The notes: generated by a model from the sequence alone, not told the origin. DNA of 6,735 bases from an uncultured Mucispirillum sp. (GCA_945947845.1 CAMEZN010000098.1:1-6735); one strand, 5' to 3'. Shown: positions 1-6,670, numbered from the stretch's first letter. A program made the numbers and translations.

Positions 1-1331
1 TTTTTAAAACTGGGGCAGTGGCAATACCTGTAAATAATATGCTAAGAGAAAGTGAGTTTGCATATATATTAAATGATAGTTATACAAAGTTTGTATTTTT
101 ATCTGAAAAATACGCAGAGCATGCAAGTTATTTAAAAGATAATGTTGCCTCTTTGGAAGATATTTTAAGCTGGGAGAAAATCAGCTGCAATTCTATAAAT
201 GTTACAGAGGCATCAGCTCCATTTTCTGATGAACCATTAGAATATAACTTTGGTTATGATGATTTAGCATTTTTTGTTTATACATCGGGAACTACTGGAC
301 ACCCAAAAGGTGCTATGTTAAGCCATGGTAATATGTTAAGCGATGCAAAATCAATTGATGGTGCTTTAAAATGGCACCCATCTAAAAAATTTCTTTTATT
401 TTTACCTATATTTCATTCATATACTTTAATGACATCTGTTTTATATCCTATATATTTAGGTTGCAGTATTATTATGTTTGCATCTGTTATGGAGCTTAAA
501 ACAAAAAAATTCAGGCAGACATTAATATTTAAGCGTCCAAAAGTTATGGTTGGAGTGCCGCAGGTTTATCAGGCATTAATTAAGGCCCAAATGCCAAAAT
601 GGTTTATTAAGTTATTTTATCCAATTGAGTTGCACATTTCTGGTGGTGCACCAATTTCTGCTGATACTCTTGATGCATTTGAGAAAAAGTTTGGAGTTCC
701 TATTGTTGAAGGGTATGGTCTTTCTGAAGCTGCTCCTGTTGTGGCTGTAAATACTGTTGAATACCACAGGGCAGATAGTGTTGGAAAGCCAATGCCGGGA
801 ATACAGGTTAAAATTGTTGATGAAGAAGAAAATGAAGTGCCTGTTGGTGAAGTTGGAGAGTTAATAGTAAAAGGCGGGAATGTTATGAAAGGGTATTATC
901 ATATGCCTAAGGCAACAGATGATGCAATCCGTAATGGCTGGCTTTTTACTGGTGATTTTGCTAAACTTGATGAAGAAGGATTTATATATATAGTTGATAG
1001 AAAAAAAGATTTAATTATTTCAAAAGGTATGAATGTATATCCAAGAGAAGTAGAAGATGTTATAAAACAGTTAGATGGAATAGATGCTGTTGCAGTAATT
1101 GGAGCACCAATTGAAGGCAGAGATGAAATGATACTTGCTTATGTAATGAAAAGTGAAAATTCAGATATTACTGTTGCAGATATTAAAGCACATTTAAAAG
1201 ATAAGCTTGCATCATTTAAAACACCAAAACATATTTTTATAGTAGATGAGCTGCCATTAACAGCCACAGGAAAAGTTTTAAAACGAGAGTTAAAAGCAAA
1301 AGTTTTAAATGGCGAGTTTAAAATAGATTAA
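1..1331 (+). CDS. Long-chain acyl-CoA synthetase (AMP-forming), 5'-truncated by window edge
   Basis: The enzyme activates a fatty acid with ATP to acyl-AMP and transfers it to CoA; it is probably cytoplasmic or membrane-associated. The frame is open to the left edge (first full codon at base 3). The GTG at 18 is therefore an internal Val: the residues FKTGAVAIPVNN around it match the conserved KxGAVxVPLN region, and the real start lies upstream. Numbering from that Val, the ANL-superfamily motifs appear in order: YTSGTTGHPKG at 88-98 (ATP-binding loop), FLPIFHSY near 128-135, GVPQVYQAL near 179-187, SGGAPIS at 208-214, EGYGLSEAAP at 231-240, TGD at 311-313, DRKKDLIISKGMNVYPREVE at 327-346, and TGKVLKREL at 417-425 with the catalytic Lys of the C-terminal lid (K419). 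The core is compact, with little insertion between the GVP and SGGAP motifs. All expected motifs are present, so the gene looks functional. Acyl-chain specificity cannot be read from the sequence, and other ANL ligases of this subgroup remain possible. Confidence 0.9.
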   Translation, partial: FKTGAVAIPVNNMLRESEFAYILNDSYTKFVFLSEKYAEHASYLKDNVASLEDILSWEKISCNSINVTEASAPFSDEPLEYNFGYDDLAFFVYTSGTTGHPKGAMLSHGNMLSDAKSIDGALKWHPSKKFLLFLPIFHSYTLMTSVLYPIYLGCSIIMFASVMELKTKKFRQTLIFKRPKVMVGVPQVYQALIKAQMPKWFIKLFYPIELHISGGAPISADTLDAFEKKFGVPIVEGYGLSEAAPVVAVNTVEYHRADSVGKPMPGIQVKIVDEEENEVPVGEVGELIVKGGNVMKGYYHMPKATDDAIRNGWLFTGDFAKLDEEGFIYIVDRKKDLIISKGMNVYPREVEDVIKQLDGIDAVAVIGAPIEGRDEMILAYVMKSENSDITVADIKAHLKDKLASFKTPKHIFIVDELPLTATGKVLKRELKAKVLNGEFKID

Positions 1332-1359
1332 TTAGATTATATAAAGCTTTTTCATAGAT

Positions 1360-2199
1360 ATGAAAAAAATAATTATTATAACATTATTGATAATACTGCC
1401 TTGTATTGTTTTTGCTCAGAATAACAGACTTAGTAATACTAGTCCAAACTGGTTAACAAATAAAGATTTTTATGGCAGTGTTAATGTATCAATGGATTAT
1501 AAATTTAATTCAATTAATCCATATGGGAAATCTAAACCTGATACAGTTACTACATTAGGGCTTAATTTACGGTATGATTATTTTGATTTTTTTGGATATA
1601 TTGATATTCACGATATATTTTATATTTATAATGAAAAGCCTTATGTTTTTGGCGAAATAAATAATTATCTTTTTGGTGAAATAAACCCAAGGATATCTAT
1701 TTTAGCACTTGCTAATCAAAAATTAAGCAGCAGTAATTTTTTTAAAGATTTTTTAATTGCTTATAACTTTACTTTTGATTCTGATAATTTATTACAGCAT
1801 TATATGGGAGTTGGAATTGATTTGAATATTCCTATATTTACCTATTTAAAAATTAATCTGTATGCCAGATATAATCAGGCATATTATGGCAGAAATGAAG
1901 ATTCTTTTGATGGTTTTTTATTAAATGTAGCTTATGAAGTGCCTATTTATAAATTTTATCCCGGTATAGAAATAGTATATTCAAGCTGGCTGAAATATAT
2001 TTTTGCAACAAGCCCAAATAGTAAAGTAGCTAATGAAACAGATTATTCTATACAATGGAAAAATACATTTAGAATTGGGTATAAAGGCTTTTTTATTGCT
2101 TATTCATATCAGCATAATACTAATTATTTGGAGCTTGATACAGATAGTGCTCAGGAAGGAGAACATTCTCTTGGTATATATTATACTTATAAATTTTAA
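1360..2199 (+). CDS. Tsx-like outer-membrane nucleoside channel protein
   Basis: The 279-residue product starts with a typical signal peptide (MKK, hydrophobic core, likely cleavage after VFA near residue 20). It then shows alternating aromatic/polar strands typical of a small outer-membrane barrel and ends YYTYKF, the terminal aromatic recognised by the BAM machinery. The residues FGEINPRISI (about 105-114), the FKDFLIAYNF segment, and the GVGIDLNIPIFTYLKINLYAR segment (about 150-170) resemble the Tsx/nucleoside-specific porin family (YGE.PRxSL and GxGxDxxVPxFxYLxLNxY). Length also fits that family. By family knowledge it would let nucleosides diffuse across the outer membrane. It follows the acyl-CoA synthetase after 28 bp and is followed by the DUF192 gene after 12 bp, suggesting co-transcription. 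No clear Shine-Dalgarno precedes the ATG, but the signal peptide supports this start. A different small barrel family is possible, and substrate is not proven. Confidence 0.65.
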   Translation: MKKIIIITLLIILPCIVFAQNNRLSNTSPNWLTNKDFYGSVNVSMDYKFNSINPYGKSKPDTVTTLGLNLRYDYFDFFGYIDIHDIFYIYNEKPYVFGEINNYLFGEINPRISILALANQKLSSSNFFKDFLIAYNFTFDSDNLLQHYMGVGIDLNIPIFTYLKINLYARYNQAYYGRNEDSFDGFLLNVAYEVPIYKFYPGIEIVYSSWLKYIFATSPNSKVANETDYSIQWKNTFRIGYKGFFIAYSYQHNTNYLELDTDSAQEGEHSLGIYYTYKF

Positions 2200-2200
2200 T

Positions 2201-2208
2201 AAAGGTGG
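2201..2208 (+). promoter_or_regulatory. Strong Shine-Dalgarno for the DUF192 gene
   Basis: AAAGGTGG lies 3 bp from the ATG at 2212. It is among the best ribosome-binding sites in the window and supports that start, which also gives a proper signal peptide. It shows that the 5' half of the interrupted gene keeps intact translation signals. Confidence 0.6.
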
Positions 2209-2211
2209 TTT

Positions 2212-2691
2212 ATGTATAAAATAATATTTTCATTATTATTAAGTTTATTTATTACATCACAAAGCTATGCCCAGATTTTTATTAGTCAAATGCCTGATTG
2301 TTCCAAAGTTACTTTTTATGAAGATAATATTATTATAGGCTCATGCAGGTTAAATGTTTATATGGCATATACAGATGAACAAAAGATATGCGGTATGTTA
2401 AATTTTACAGATGAAACATTTAAAAAAGATGGTATGCTTTTTGTGGATAATGATGACTATATCAAAGCTCATTATTTTCATACAGAAGGAATGAAAATGG
2501 ATATTCGCATTATGTGAGTTGTAAAAAAATCTGATAAAACATATATGCTATACGATAATGATGCAAAATATTCACCACCCGGTATTAAATCAGTTAAGAT
2601 ATATGGAAACGGTGTATTTGAAACCAGTGAAAAAAAATACCAAAATGGATTAAATAAGTGCTTAATAGAAAAAAATAAGTTAGGAAAATAA
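2212..2691 (+). pseudogene. Secreted DUF192-family protein interrupted by an in-frame TGA
   Basis: The frame opens at ATG 2212 and runs 101 codons to TGA at 2515-2517. It then continues in the same frame for 57 more codons to TAA at 2689-2691, for about 159 residues if read through. The N-terminus is a signal peptide (likely cleavage after SYA, residue 20), so the protein would be exported to the periplasm. Residues 49-101 match DUF192: VYMAYTDEQKICGML resembles V.(V/I)A.T...R..GLM, DGMLFVDN resembles GMLFVF, and YFHTEGMKMDIRIM resembles FWMKGMKFPIDIIW. In that last alignment the TGA sits where many relatives have Trp. The downstream part (SPPGIKSVKIYGNGVFE) resembles the family's C-terminal strand region but is divergent. 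Three Cys (30, 45, 60) precede the stop. The function of DUF192 is not established. A nonsense mutation (TGG to TGA) or a sequencing error is most likely; selenocysteine or readthrough is less likely. Without the last third the beta-rich domain would be incomplete. Confidence 0.7.
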
Positions 2692-2693
2692 TT

Positions 2694-3452
2694 ATGGATA
2701 TAAGTAAATCACAATCATATATTACAGCAGAAAATACACCAGATAATATTGAAATAAAAACATCTACTCGTTACGGCGGTTTTTCTACTGCTCCATATGA
2801 CAGCTTAAATATGGGGTATTTTACTGGTGATGAAATTACTAATGTAATCAAAAATTATTATTATTATCAAAATATTACAAAAACATATAATATTGTTACT
2901 TTAAATCAGGTTCATGGTAATACTGTTTTAGAAGTTAATCAAGAAAATGCAGCAGAGATAATGTTTTCAAAAGCAGATGGGTTATTTACATATGAAAACA
3001 ATCTTCCTATTGGGGTGATAACTGCTGATTGCCTGCCAGTAATGATTGCTGGCAGTAAATGTATTTCATCTTTACACTGCGGTTGGAGAAGCCTGAATGC
3101 TGGTATTATAGACAATGCTTTTAAATTATTTAAAAAATATAATGATACACCAATTTATGCTTACATTGGTGCAGGAATATGTGAAAAATGTTATGAAGTT
3201 CGCGATGATTTAGTTAAACAGTTAAATCCTGCTTATAAACCTGAAAATACATTAAAAGAAACAGGGCAGGGACAATATTTATTAAATATGAAAAAACTTG
3301 CAACTAATGCTTTAATTTATAATGGATTAAATATTGATAATATTGAAATAACTCAATATTCTTCATGTTGCAGTAAAGGGTTTTATTCATACAGATTAGA
3401 AAACGGCACAACTGGCCGTATGGTTACTACTATACAAAGAGTTATAAAATAA
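2694..3452 (+). CDS. pgeF: PgeF/YfiH (LACC1-like) purine nucleoside phosphorylase / polyphenol oxidase family protein
   Basis: The family (YfiH/YlmD/LACC1, also called multicopper polyphenol oxidase or laccase domain) is reported to phosphorolyse and deaminate purine nucleosides with a Zn ion; E. coli PgeF is also linked to peptidoglycan fidelity. The 252-residue protein has no signal peptide and is probably cytoplasmic. Motifs in order: TRYGGFS at 25-31, NQVHGNTV at 71-78, KADGLFT at 93-99, ITADCLPVM at 109-117, LHCGWRS at 127-133, GAGICEKCYEV at 159-169, SSCCSKGFYSYR at 223-234, and TGRMV at 240-244. The predicted Zn ligands H74, C113 and H128 are all present. Two spots depart from the common pattern: HCGWRS for H(A)GWRG, and GAGICEKC for GP.IG...; this may alter the active site. 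A short SD (TTAGGA, ending at 2685) lies inside the tail of the broken DUF192 frame, 2 bp upstream of whose end the spacing begins. The stop overlaps the next start as TAATG. Confidence 0.9.
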   Translation: MDISKSQSYITAENTPDNIEIKTSTRYGGFSTAPYDSLNMGYFTGDEITNVIKNYYYYQNITKTYNIVTLNQVHGNTVLEVNQENAAEIMFSKADGLFTYENNLPIGVITADCLPVMIAGSKCISSLHCGWRSLNAGIIDNAFKLFKKYNDTPIYAYIGAGICEKCYEVRDDLVKQLNPAYKPENTLKETGQGQYLLNMKKLATNALIYNGLNIDNIEITQYSSCCSKGFYSYRLENGTTGRMVTTIQRVIK

Positions 3453-4123
3453 TGAGTGTTATAGAAAATTATAATAAAATACTATTACAAATAAATGAAA
3501 TATCAAAAAATACAGACCACCATACAAACTTATTGGCAGTATCTAAAACACAATGTGTAGAAAAAATGGAAGAACTGGCTTTAAATGGTGTTAAAATGTT
3601 TGGTGAGAGCAAAGTGCAGGAAGCCGTTCCGAAAATAGAGTATTTATCAAGTAAATACAAAGATTTAGAGTTTCATTTTATAGGAAAAGTGCAGACAAAT
3701 AAACTAAAAAAAATTGTAGAATATTTTTCTTTAATTCATTCTGTTGATAGAATAGATATTCTACCATTAATAGATAAATATGCTTGTGAACTAAATAAAA
3801 AACAAAATATCTTAATACAAATAAATATTGCACATGAAAAGCAAAAAAATGGGATAGACCCTTTAATATTAGATAGTTTTATCAAAAGTGCATTACAATA
3901 TAATAATATATTATTAAAAGGGATTATGTTTATGCCGCCTTATGAAGAAGATGTATCTAAAAATATACCATATTTTATAAAGGCATCAGAGCTTTTTAAT
4001 AAATATAAAAATAATACATTCAATACTTTATCTATGGGTATGAGTCATGATTTTAAGGAAGCTGTAACTTATGGTTCTACACTTGTAAGAGTAGGAACAA
4101 GTATTTTTGGAGAACGAATTTAA
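3452..4123 (+). CDS. yggS: YggS/PROSC-type PLP-binding homeostasis protein
   Basis: A single-domain, alanine-racemase-like TIM barrel that binds pyridoxal 5'-phosphate and buffers its level in the cytoplasm; it has no known catalytic activity. The 223-residue length is normal for the family. LLAVSKTQ at 27-34 carries the PLP-binding Lys (K32). Further family motifs are FGESKVQEA at 50-58, FHFIGKVQTNK at 74-84, HSVDR at 96-100, ILIQINIAHEKQKNGI at 120-135, LKGIMFMPP at 155-163, and LSMGMSHDFKEAV at 193-205 followed by GSTLVRVGTSIFGER at 208-222, the phosphate-binding end. Variations from the commonest sequence are FGES for GEN and IGKVQ for IGHLQ. The ATG overlaps the pgeF stop by 1 bp (TAATG) and has only a weak AAAGAG 10 bp upstream, so translation is probably coupled to pgeF. 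The next gene is a YggT homologue, matching the widespread yggS-yggT pairing. Confidence 0.93.
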   Translation: MSVIENYNKILLQINEISKNTDHHTNLLAVSKTQCVEKMEELALNGVKMFGESKVQEAVPKIEYLSSKYKDLEFHFIGKVQTNKLKKIVEYFSLIHSVDRIDILPLIDKYACELNKKQNILIQINIAHEKQKNGIDPLILDSFIKSALQYNNILLKGIMFMPPYEEDVSKNIPYFIKASELFNKYKNNTFNTLSMGMSHDFKEAVTYGSTLVRVGTSIFGERI

Positions 4124-4139
4124 AAATATTTTAAATATA

Positions 4140-4168
4140 TTGAAATTTTTTTATTTTTAGTTCATTAT
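4140..4168 (+). promoter_or_regulatory. Candidate sigma70-type promoter in the yggS-yggT spacer
   Basis: TTGAAA (4140-4145) and CATTAT (4163-4168) are separated by exactly 17 bp. This would place transcription start near 4175 and give a leader of about 25 nt that contains the ribosome-binding site. A perfect TATAAT also occurs at 4178-4183, but a start from it would fall inside the SD and it has no good -35 box. In such AT-rich DNA chance matches are common, so this is suggestive only. If real, yggT, the PIN-TRAM gene and ispD could be expressed apart from the upstream genes. Confidence 0.35.
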
Positions 4169-4189
4169 AGAAAGCAATATAATTTATGT

Positions 4190-4195
4190 GGAGAG
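4190..4195 (+). promoter_or_regulatory. Shine-Dalgarno of the yggT-like gene
   Basis: GGAGAG sits 4 bp before the ATG at 4200 and supports this start. It is a strong site and fits independent rather than coupled initiation after the 76-bp spacer. Confidence 0.6.
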
Positions 4196-4199
4196 ATAA

Positions 4200-5000
4200 A
4201 TGTCTTTTATACTTTTTTTAGCAAAGTTTTATATAGTAATATTATTATTCAGGTTTGTTACAACAAAGCAGGAGCTGGTATTTAATCCGTTAGGTAAAGT
4301 TCTTGCAAAAGCAACAAATCCACTTCTTCCAAAAAACAATGAAAGATTTATTCCTTTACTGATTGCAGCTATAATCATAGTAACATCATTATTATATTCT
4401 ATTTCATCTAATACATTAGATTTTCAGAATAAATTATTATCAGTATTAGTAAATTATGTTCACTTTTTTATGCTTTTTTATATAGTTTCAATGATATTTG
4501 GCAGTTTTGGAAACAGGCCTATTGGTGGTGGATTTATTGCTTTATTTTTTCGGTTAGGATTACCATGGGTTAAGCTGACAAGGCTTTTTATTCCAATTAA
4601 CAGTGGTAAAATTATCATTCCTGCTATTATAATTGTATATCTGTTAACTGTATGTTTAACTTCTGTTATTAATACTGTTTTTAATCTTATTATTTATCAG
4701 TCAATAGGAAATACTGCTGGTATTTTTATATCTTCTCTTGCAGCAGGAGCCTATCATATTTTTAGTTTATTGTATTATATGAGTTTTGTAATAGCTTTTA
4801 GAGCATTAATTTCATGGGTAAGCCCAGACCCTAGAAATATAGTTGTGCAGTTAGTATATACTATTACAGAACCAGTGCTTGACCCATTAAGGAGAATAAT
4901 TCCACCAATTGGTATTATTGATTTTTCAGCCCTTATAGCTATGGTTGCTTTTTATTTCGGTGGTATGATACTTCAAGGTATTGTGCAGCCTTTTATTTAA
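4200..5000 (+). CDS. YggT-family integral membrane protein
   Basis: A 266-residue inner-membrane protein made of repeated hydrophobic segments (about 1-20, 50-68, 82-101, 137-162, 172-200, 241-262). The C-terminal part is a clear YGGT domain: FRALISWVSPDPRN at 200-213, TEPVLDPLRRIIPP at 223-236 and GIIDFSALIAM at 238-248, including the characteristic P...P.R..IPP..G..D pattern. The N-terminal part (FRFV at 17-20, NPLGKVLAKATNPLLPK at 29-45) is a degenerate copy. A middle segment (LGLPWVKLTRLFIPINSG at 119-136) also resembles the same core. The usual YggT has one or two such modules and E. coli YggT is under 200 residues, so this protein is long. The role of the family is poorly known; it has been linked to osmotic tolerance and, in several lineages, to cell division. 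It lies next to yggS as is common. It is followed after 12 bp by the PIN-TRAM gene. Confidence 0.85.
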   Translation: MSFILFLAKFYIVILLFRFVTTKQELVFNPLGKVLAKATNPLLPKNNERFIPLLIAAIIIVTSLLYSISSNTLDFQNKLLSVLVNYVHFFMLFYIVSMIFGSFGNRPIGGGFIALFFRLGLPWVKLTRLFIPINSGKIIIPAIIIVYLLTVCLTSVINTVFNLIIYQSIGNTAGIFISSLAAGAYHIFSLLYYMSFVIAFRALISWVSPDPRNIVVQLVYTITEPVLDPLRRIIPPIGIIDFSALIAMVAFYFGGMILQGIVQPFI

Positions 5001-5012
5001 TATGAGGTTTTT

Positions 5013-5990
5013 ATGATTCTTTTTAGGATAGCTTATTCAATAGCAATTTTTGCAGTATTTATTATTTTCAGGCAAAGTATGGATATAAGTCTTTATATGG
5101 CATTGCTATATTCAGGAGTTGCTGTTTTATGTATTTTACTTTTAGATTTACTATTAGGTGGTATTAAAAGCTACCGCATAATTTCTTCACTGCTTATAGG
5201 TATAGCATTTTTAGTGCTTGGATTTTTACTTATTCAGTCATTTCAGTCAGTTTTTCAGCAAAAAGAAATAAATTTAATAGTGCTTTTTCTTTTCCTTTAT
5301 GCAGGTATTATTATTGGAAATAAAAATCATAAATTTTTTGAATCTTTTATAACAAATGTAACCTTAAAGCATAACTCTACTAAAATAAAATTAGGCTCTC
5401 AGCCAAAAGTTTTAGATACATCTACATTAATAGATGGCAGAATAGCTAATATAGTAGACTGCGGGTTTATAGAGGGAACTCTTGTTATTCCGGGCTTTGT
5501 TTTAAAAGAACTTCAAAATATTGCAGATTCTCATGACCATTTAAGAAGGCAGAAAGGCAGAAGAGGGTTAAATGTATTAAAAAGATTACAGGAACAAACT
5601 AATGTTAAAGTTGAAATAGATAACACTTCTTTTGATGAAATCGGCACTGTTGATGAAAAATTACTTGCTTTAAGTATGAAAAATCATGCAGCAATTATTA
5701 CAACAGATTTTAATTTAATGAAGGTAGCCGAAATTCAAAACATAAAAGTTTTAAATTTAAATAATTTAGCAATAGCATTAAGGCAGACAATTCTTCCGGG
5801 TGAAGATTTAGTTATTACTGTTGCAAAAGAAGGTAAAGACCCTTCGCAAGGTGTTGGTTATCTTGATGACGGCACAATGGTTGTTGTAGAAAATGGTAAA
5901 AAAAGAATAGGGGAAACATTAAAAGTAGAAGCAACATCATTATTGCAAACAGAATCAGGCAGAATTATTTTTACAAAGGTAAAACCGTGA
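5013..5990 (+). CDS. Membrane-anchored PIN-TRAM domain protein (YacL-like)
   Basis: The 325-residue protein has an N-terminal membrane region with about four helices (roughly 3-19, 27-48, 57-77, 87-102). A cytoplasmic PIN domain follows (about 131-255), then a TRAM domain (about 260-325). The PIN signature is KVLDTSTLIDGRI at 132-144 and IPGFVLKELQNIAD at 159-172; the likely metal-binding acids are D135, E166, D214 and D232 (TTDFN at 230-234). The basic RRQKGRRGLNVLKRLQ stretch at 178-193 is typical of this family. The TRAM part begins LPGEDLVITVAKEGKD and includes GVGYLDDGTMVVVENG at 280-295. Architecture matches Bacillus YacL, a predicted membrane-tethered RNA-binding nuclease whose substrate I cannot state. 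The start at 5013 has a GAGG 5 bp upstream. The stop TGA overlaps the GTG start of ispD by 4 bases (GTGA), as in YacL-IspD neighbourhoods of other bacteria. Without that stop only four more codons would be added before a TAA. Confidence 0.9.
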   Translation: MILFRIAYSIAIFAVFIIFRQSMDISLYMALLYSGVAVLCILLLDLLLGGIKSYRIISSLLIGIAFLVLGFLLIQSFQSVFQQKEINLIVLFLFLYAGIIIGNKNHKFFESFITNVTLKHNSTKIKLGSQPKVLDTSTLIDGRIANIVDCGFIEGTLVIPGFVLKELQNIADSHDHLRRQKGRRGLNVLKRLQEQTNVKVEIDNTSFDEIGTVDEKLLALSMKNHAAIITTDFNLMKVAEIQNIKVLNLNNLAIALRQTILPGEDLVITVAKEGKDPSQGVGYLDDGTMVVVENGKKRIGETLKVEATSLLQTESGRIIFTKVKP

Positions 5991-6670
5991 GTATATCTTT
6001 AATAATACCTGCTGCTGGTGTTGGTAAAAGATTTTCTTCAAATATAAAAAAACAGTTTACTGAAATAGACAGTAAACCACTGATATACTGGACTATAAAA
6101 AGGCTTATAACTGCATATAAATTTGATGAATTAATAGTTGGTATAAACCAAGATGATATTAAGTTTATGGATAAAGTGATGGCTGATTTACATTTAAATA
6201 TCCCACATATATATGCAGAAGGTGGAAAAGAAAGAGCCAATACTGTTTTAAACTGTTTATTAAAATCAACATGTGATTTTGCAGCTGTTCATGATAGTGT
6301 TCGCCCATTTGTAAGCAGTCAGGTAGTAAAAGATACTATTTTAAAAGCATACAAAACAAATGCAGCAATATGTGGTTTACCTGTTAGAGATACAGTTAAA
6401 AAACTAGAAGGAAGCACAATAGAAAAAACAGTTTCAAGAGATAATCTTTTTTTAGCACATACTCCACAGGTATTTAGAAAGGATTTAATTTTAAATGCTT
6501 TAACACATTCATTAGACAATAATATTATAGTAACTGATGAAGCATCTGCATGTGAATATTCTAATATACATGTAGATACTGTTCTTTCTAATTATGAAAA
6601 TATAAAAGTAACATACACAGAAGATGTTCATTTAATACAACTATTTAAAACAAAATTTTTTGAGGTATAA
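5987..6670 (+). CDS. ispD: 2-C-methyl-D-erythritol 4-phosphate cytidylyltransferase (IspD)
   Basis: Third step of the MEP isoprenoid pathway: MEP plus CTP gives CDP-methylerythritol and pyrophosphate, in the cytoplasm. The 227-residue length is normal. LIIPAAGVGKRF at 5-16 with KKQF at 21-24 is the CTP-binding loop. AEGGKERANTV at 77-87, VHDSVRPFV at 101-109, LPVRDTVKK at 131-139, HTPQVF at 158-163, VTDEASACE at 182-190 and NIKVTYTED at 205-213 cover the remaining active-site motifs, including the Arg, Asp and Lys residues expected. HTPQ stands where QTPQ is commonest. The start is GTG. No later start could be used without losing the N-terminal loop, and AAAGGT at 5975-5980 is well placed as SD. 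The gene overlaps the PIN-TRAM stop by 4 bp, so translation is probably coupled. No ispF is fused or adjacent within the window. Confidence 0.95.
   Translation: MSISLIIPAAGVGKRFSSNIKKQFTEIDSKPLIYWTIKRLITAYKFDELIVGINQDDIKFMDKVMADLHLNIPHIYAEGGKERANTVLNCLLKSTCDFAAVHDSVRPFVSSQVVKDTILKAYKTNAAICGLPVRDTVKKLEGSTIEKTVSRDNLFLAHTPQVFRKDLILNALTHSLDNNIIVTDEASACEYSNIHVDTVLSNYENIKVTYTEDVHLIQLFKTKFFEV

Noticed and set aside
18..20. GTG as the start codon of the acyl-CoA synthetase
   Set aside because: The upstream codons (from base 3) are open and encode the conserved GAV.P context, and no SD is present. It is an internal Val of a gene cut by the window edge.
2033..2224. 63-codon frame overlapping the end of the Tsx-like gene
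   Set aside because: It is an out-of-frame shadow of the Tsx-like and DUF192 start regions, with no motif and no independent SD.
2515..2517. Alternative genetic code (TGA = Trp)
   Set aside because: In the clear genes Trp is encoded by TGG and there is no other internal TGA. An AT-rich code-4 genome would mostly use TGA for Trp. The PIN-TRAM stop TGA cannot by itself decide this, because a TAA follows four codons later.
3469..3660. Minus-strand 63-codon frame opposite yggS
   Set aside because: It is antisense to the conserved yggS core and shows no protein-like features or start signals.
4126..4158. Possible Rho-independent terminator after yggS
   Set aside because: ATATT-TTA-AATAT (4126-4138) followed by T runs is an all-A/T 5-bp stem with no GC pairs. 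It would be too unstable, and such patterns are expected by chance in this AT-rich spacer.
5971..6519. Two minus-strand open frames opposite ispD (about 66 and 89 codons)
   Set aside because: They lie antisense to conserved ispD sequence, have no family resemblance, and are explained by base composition.
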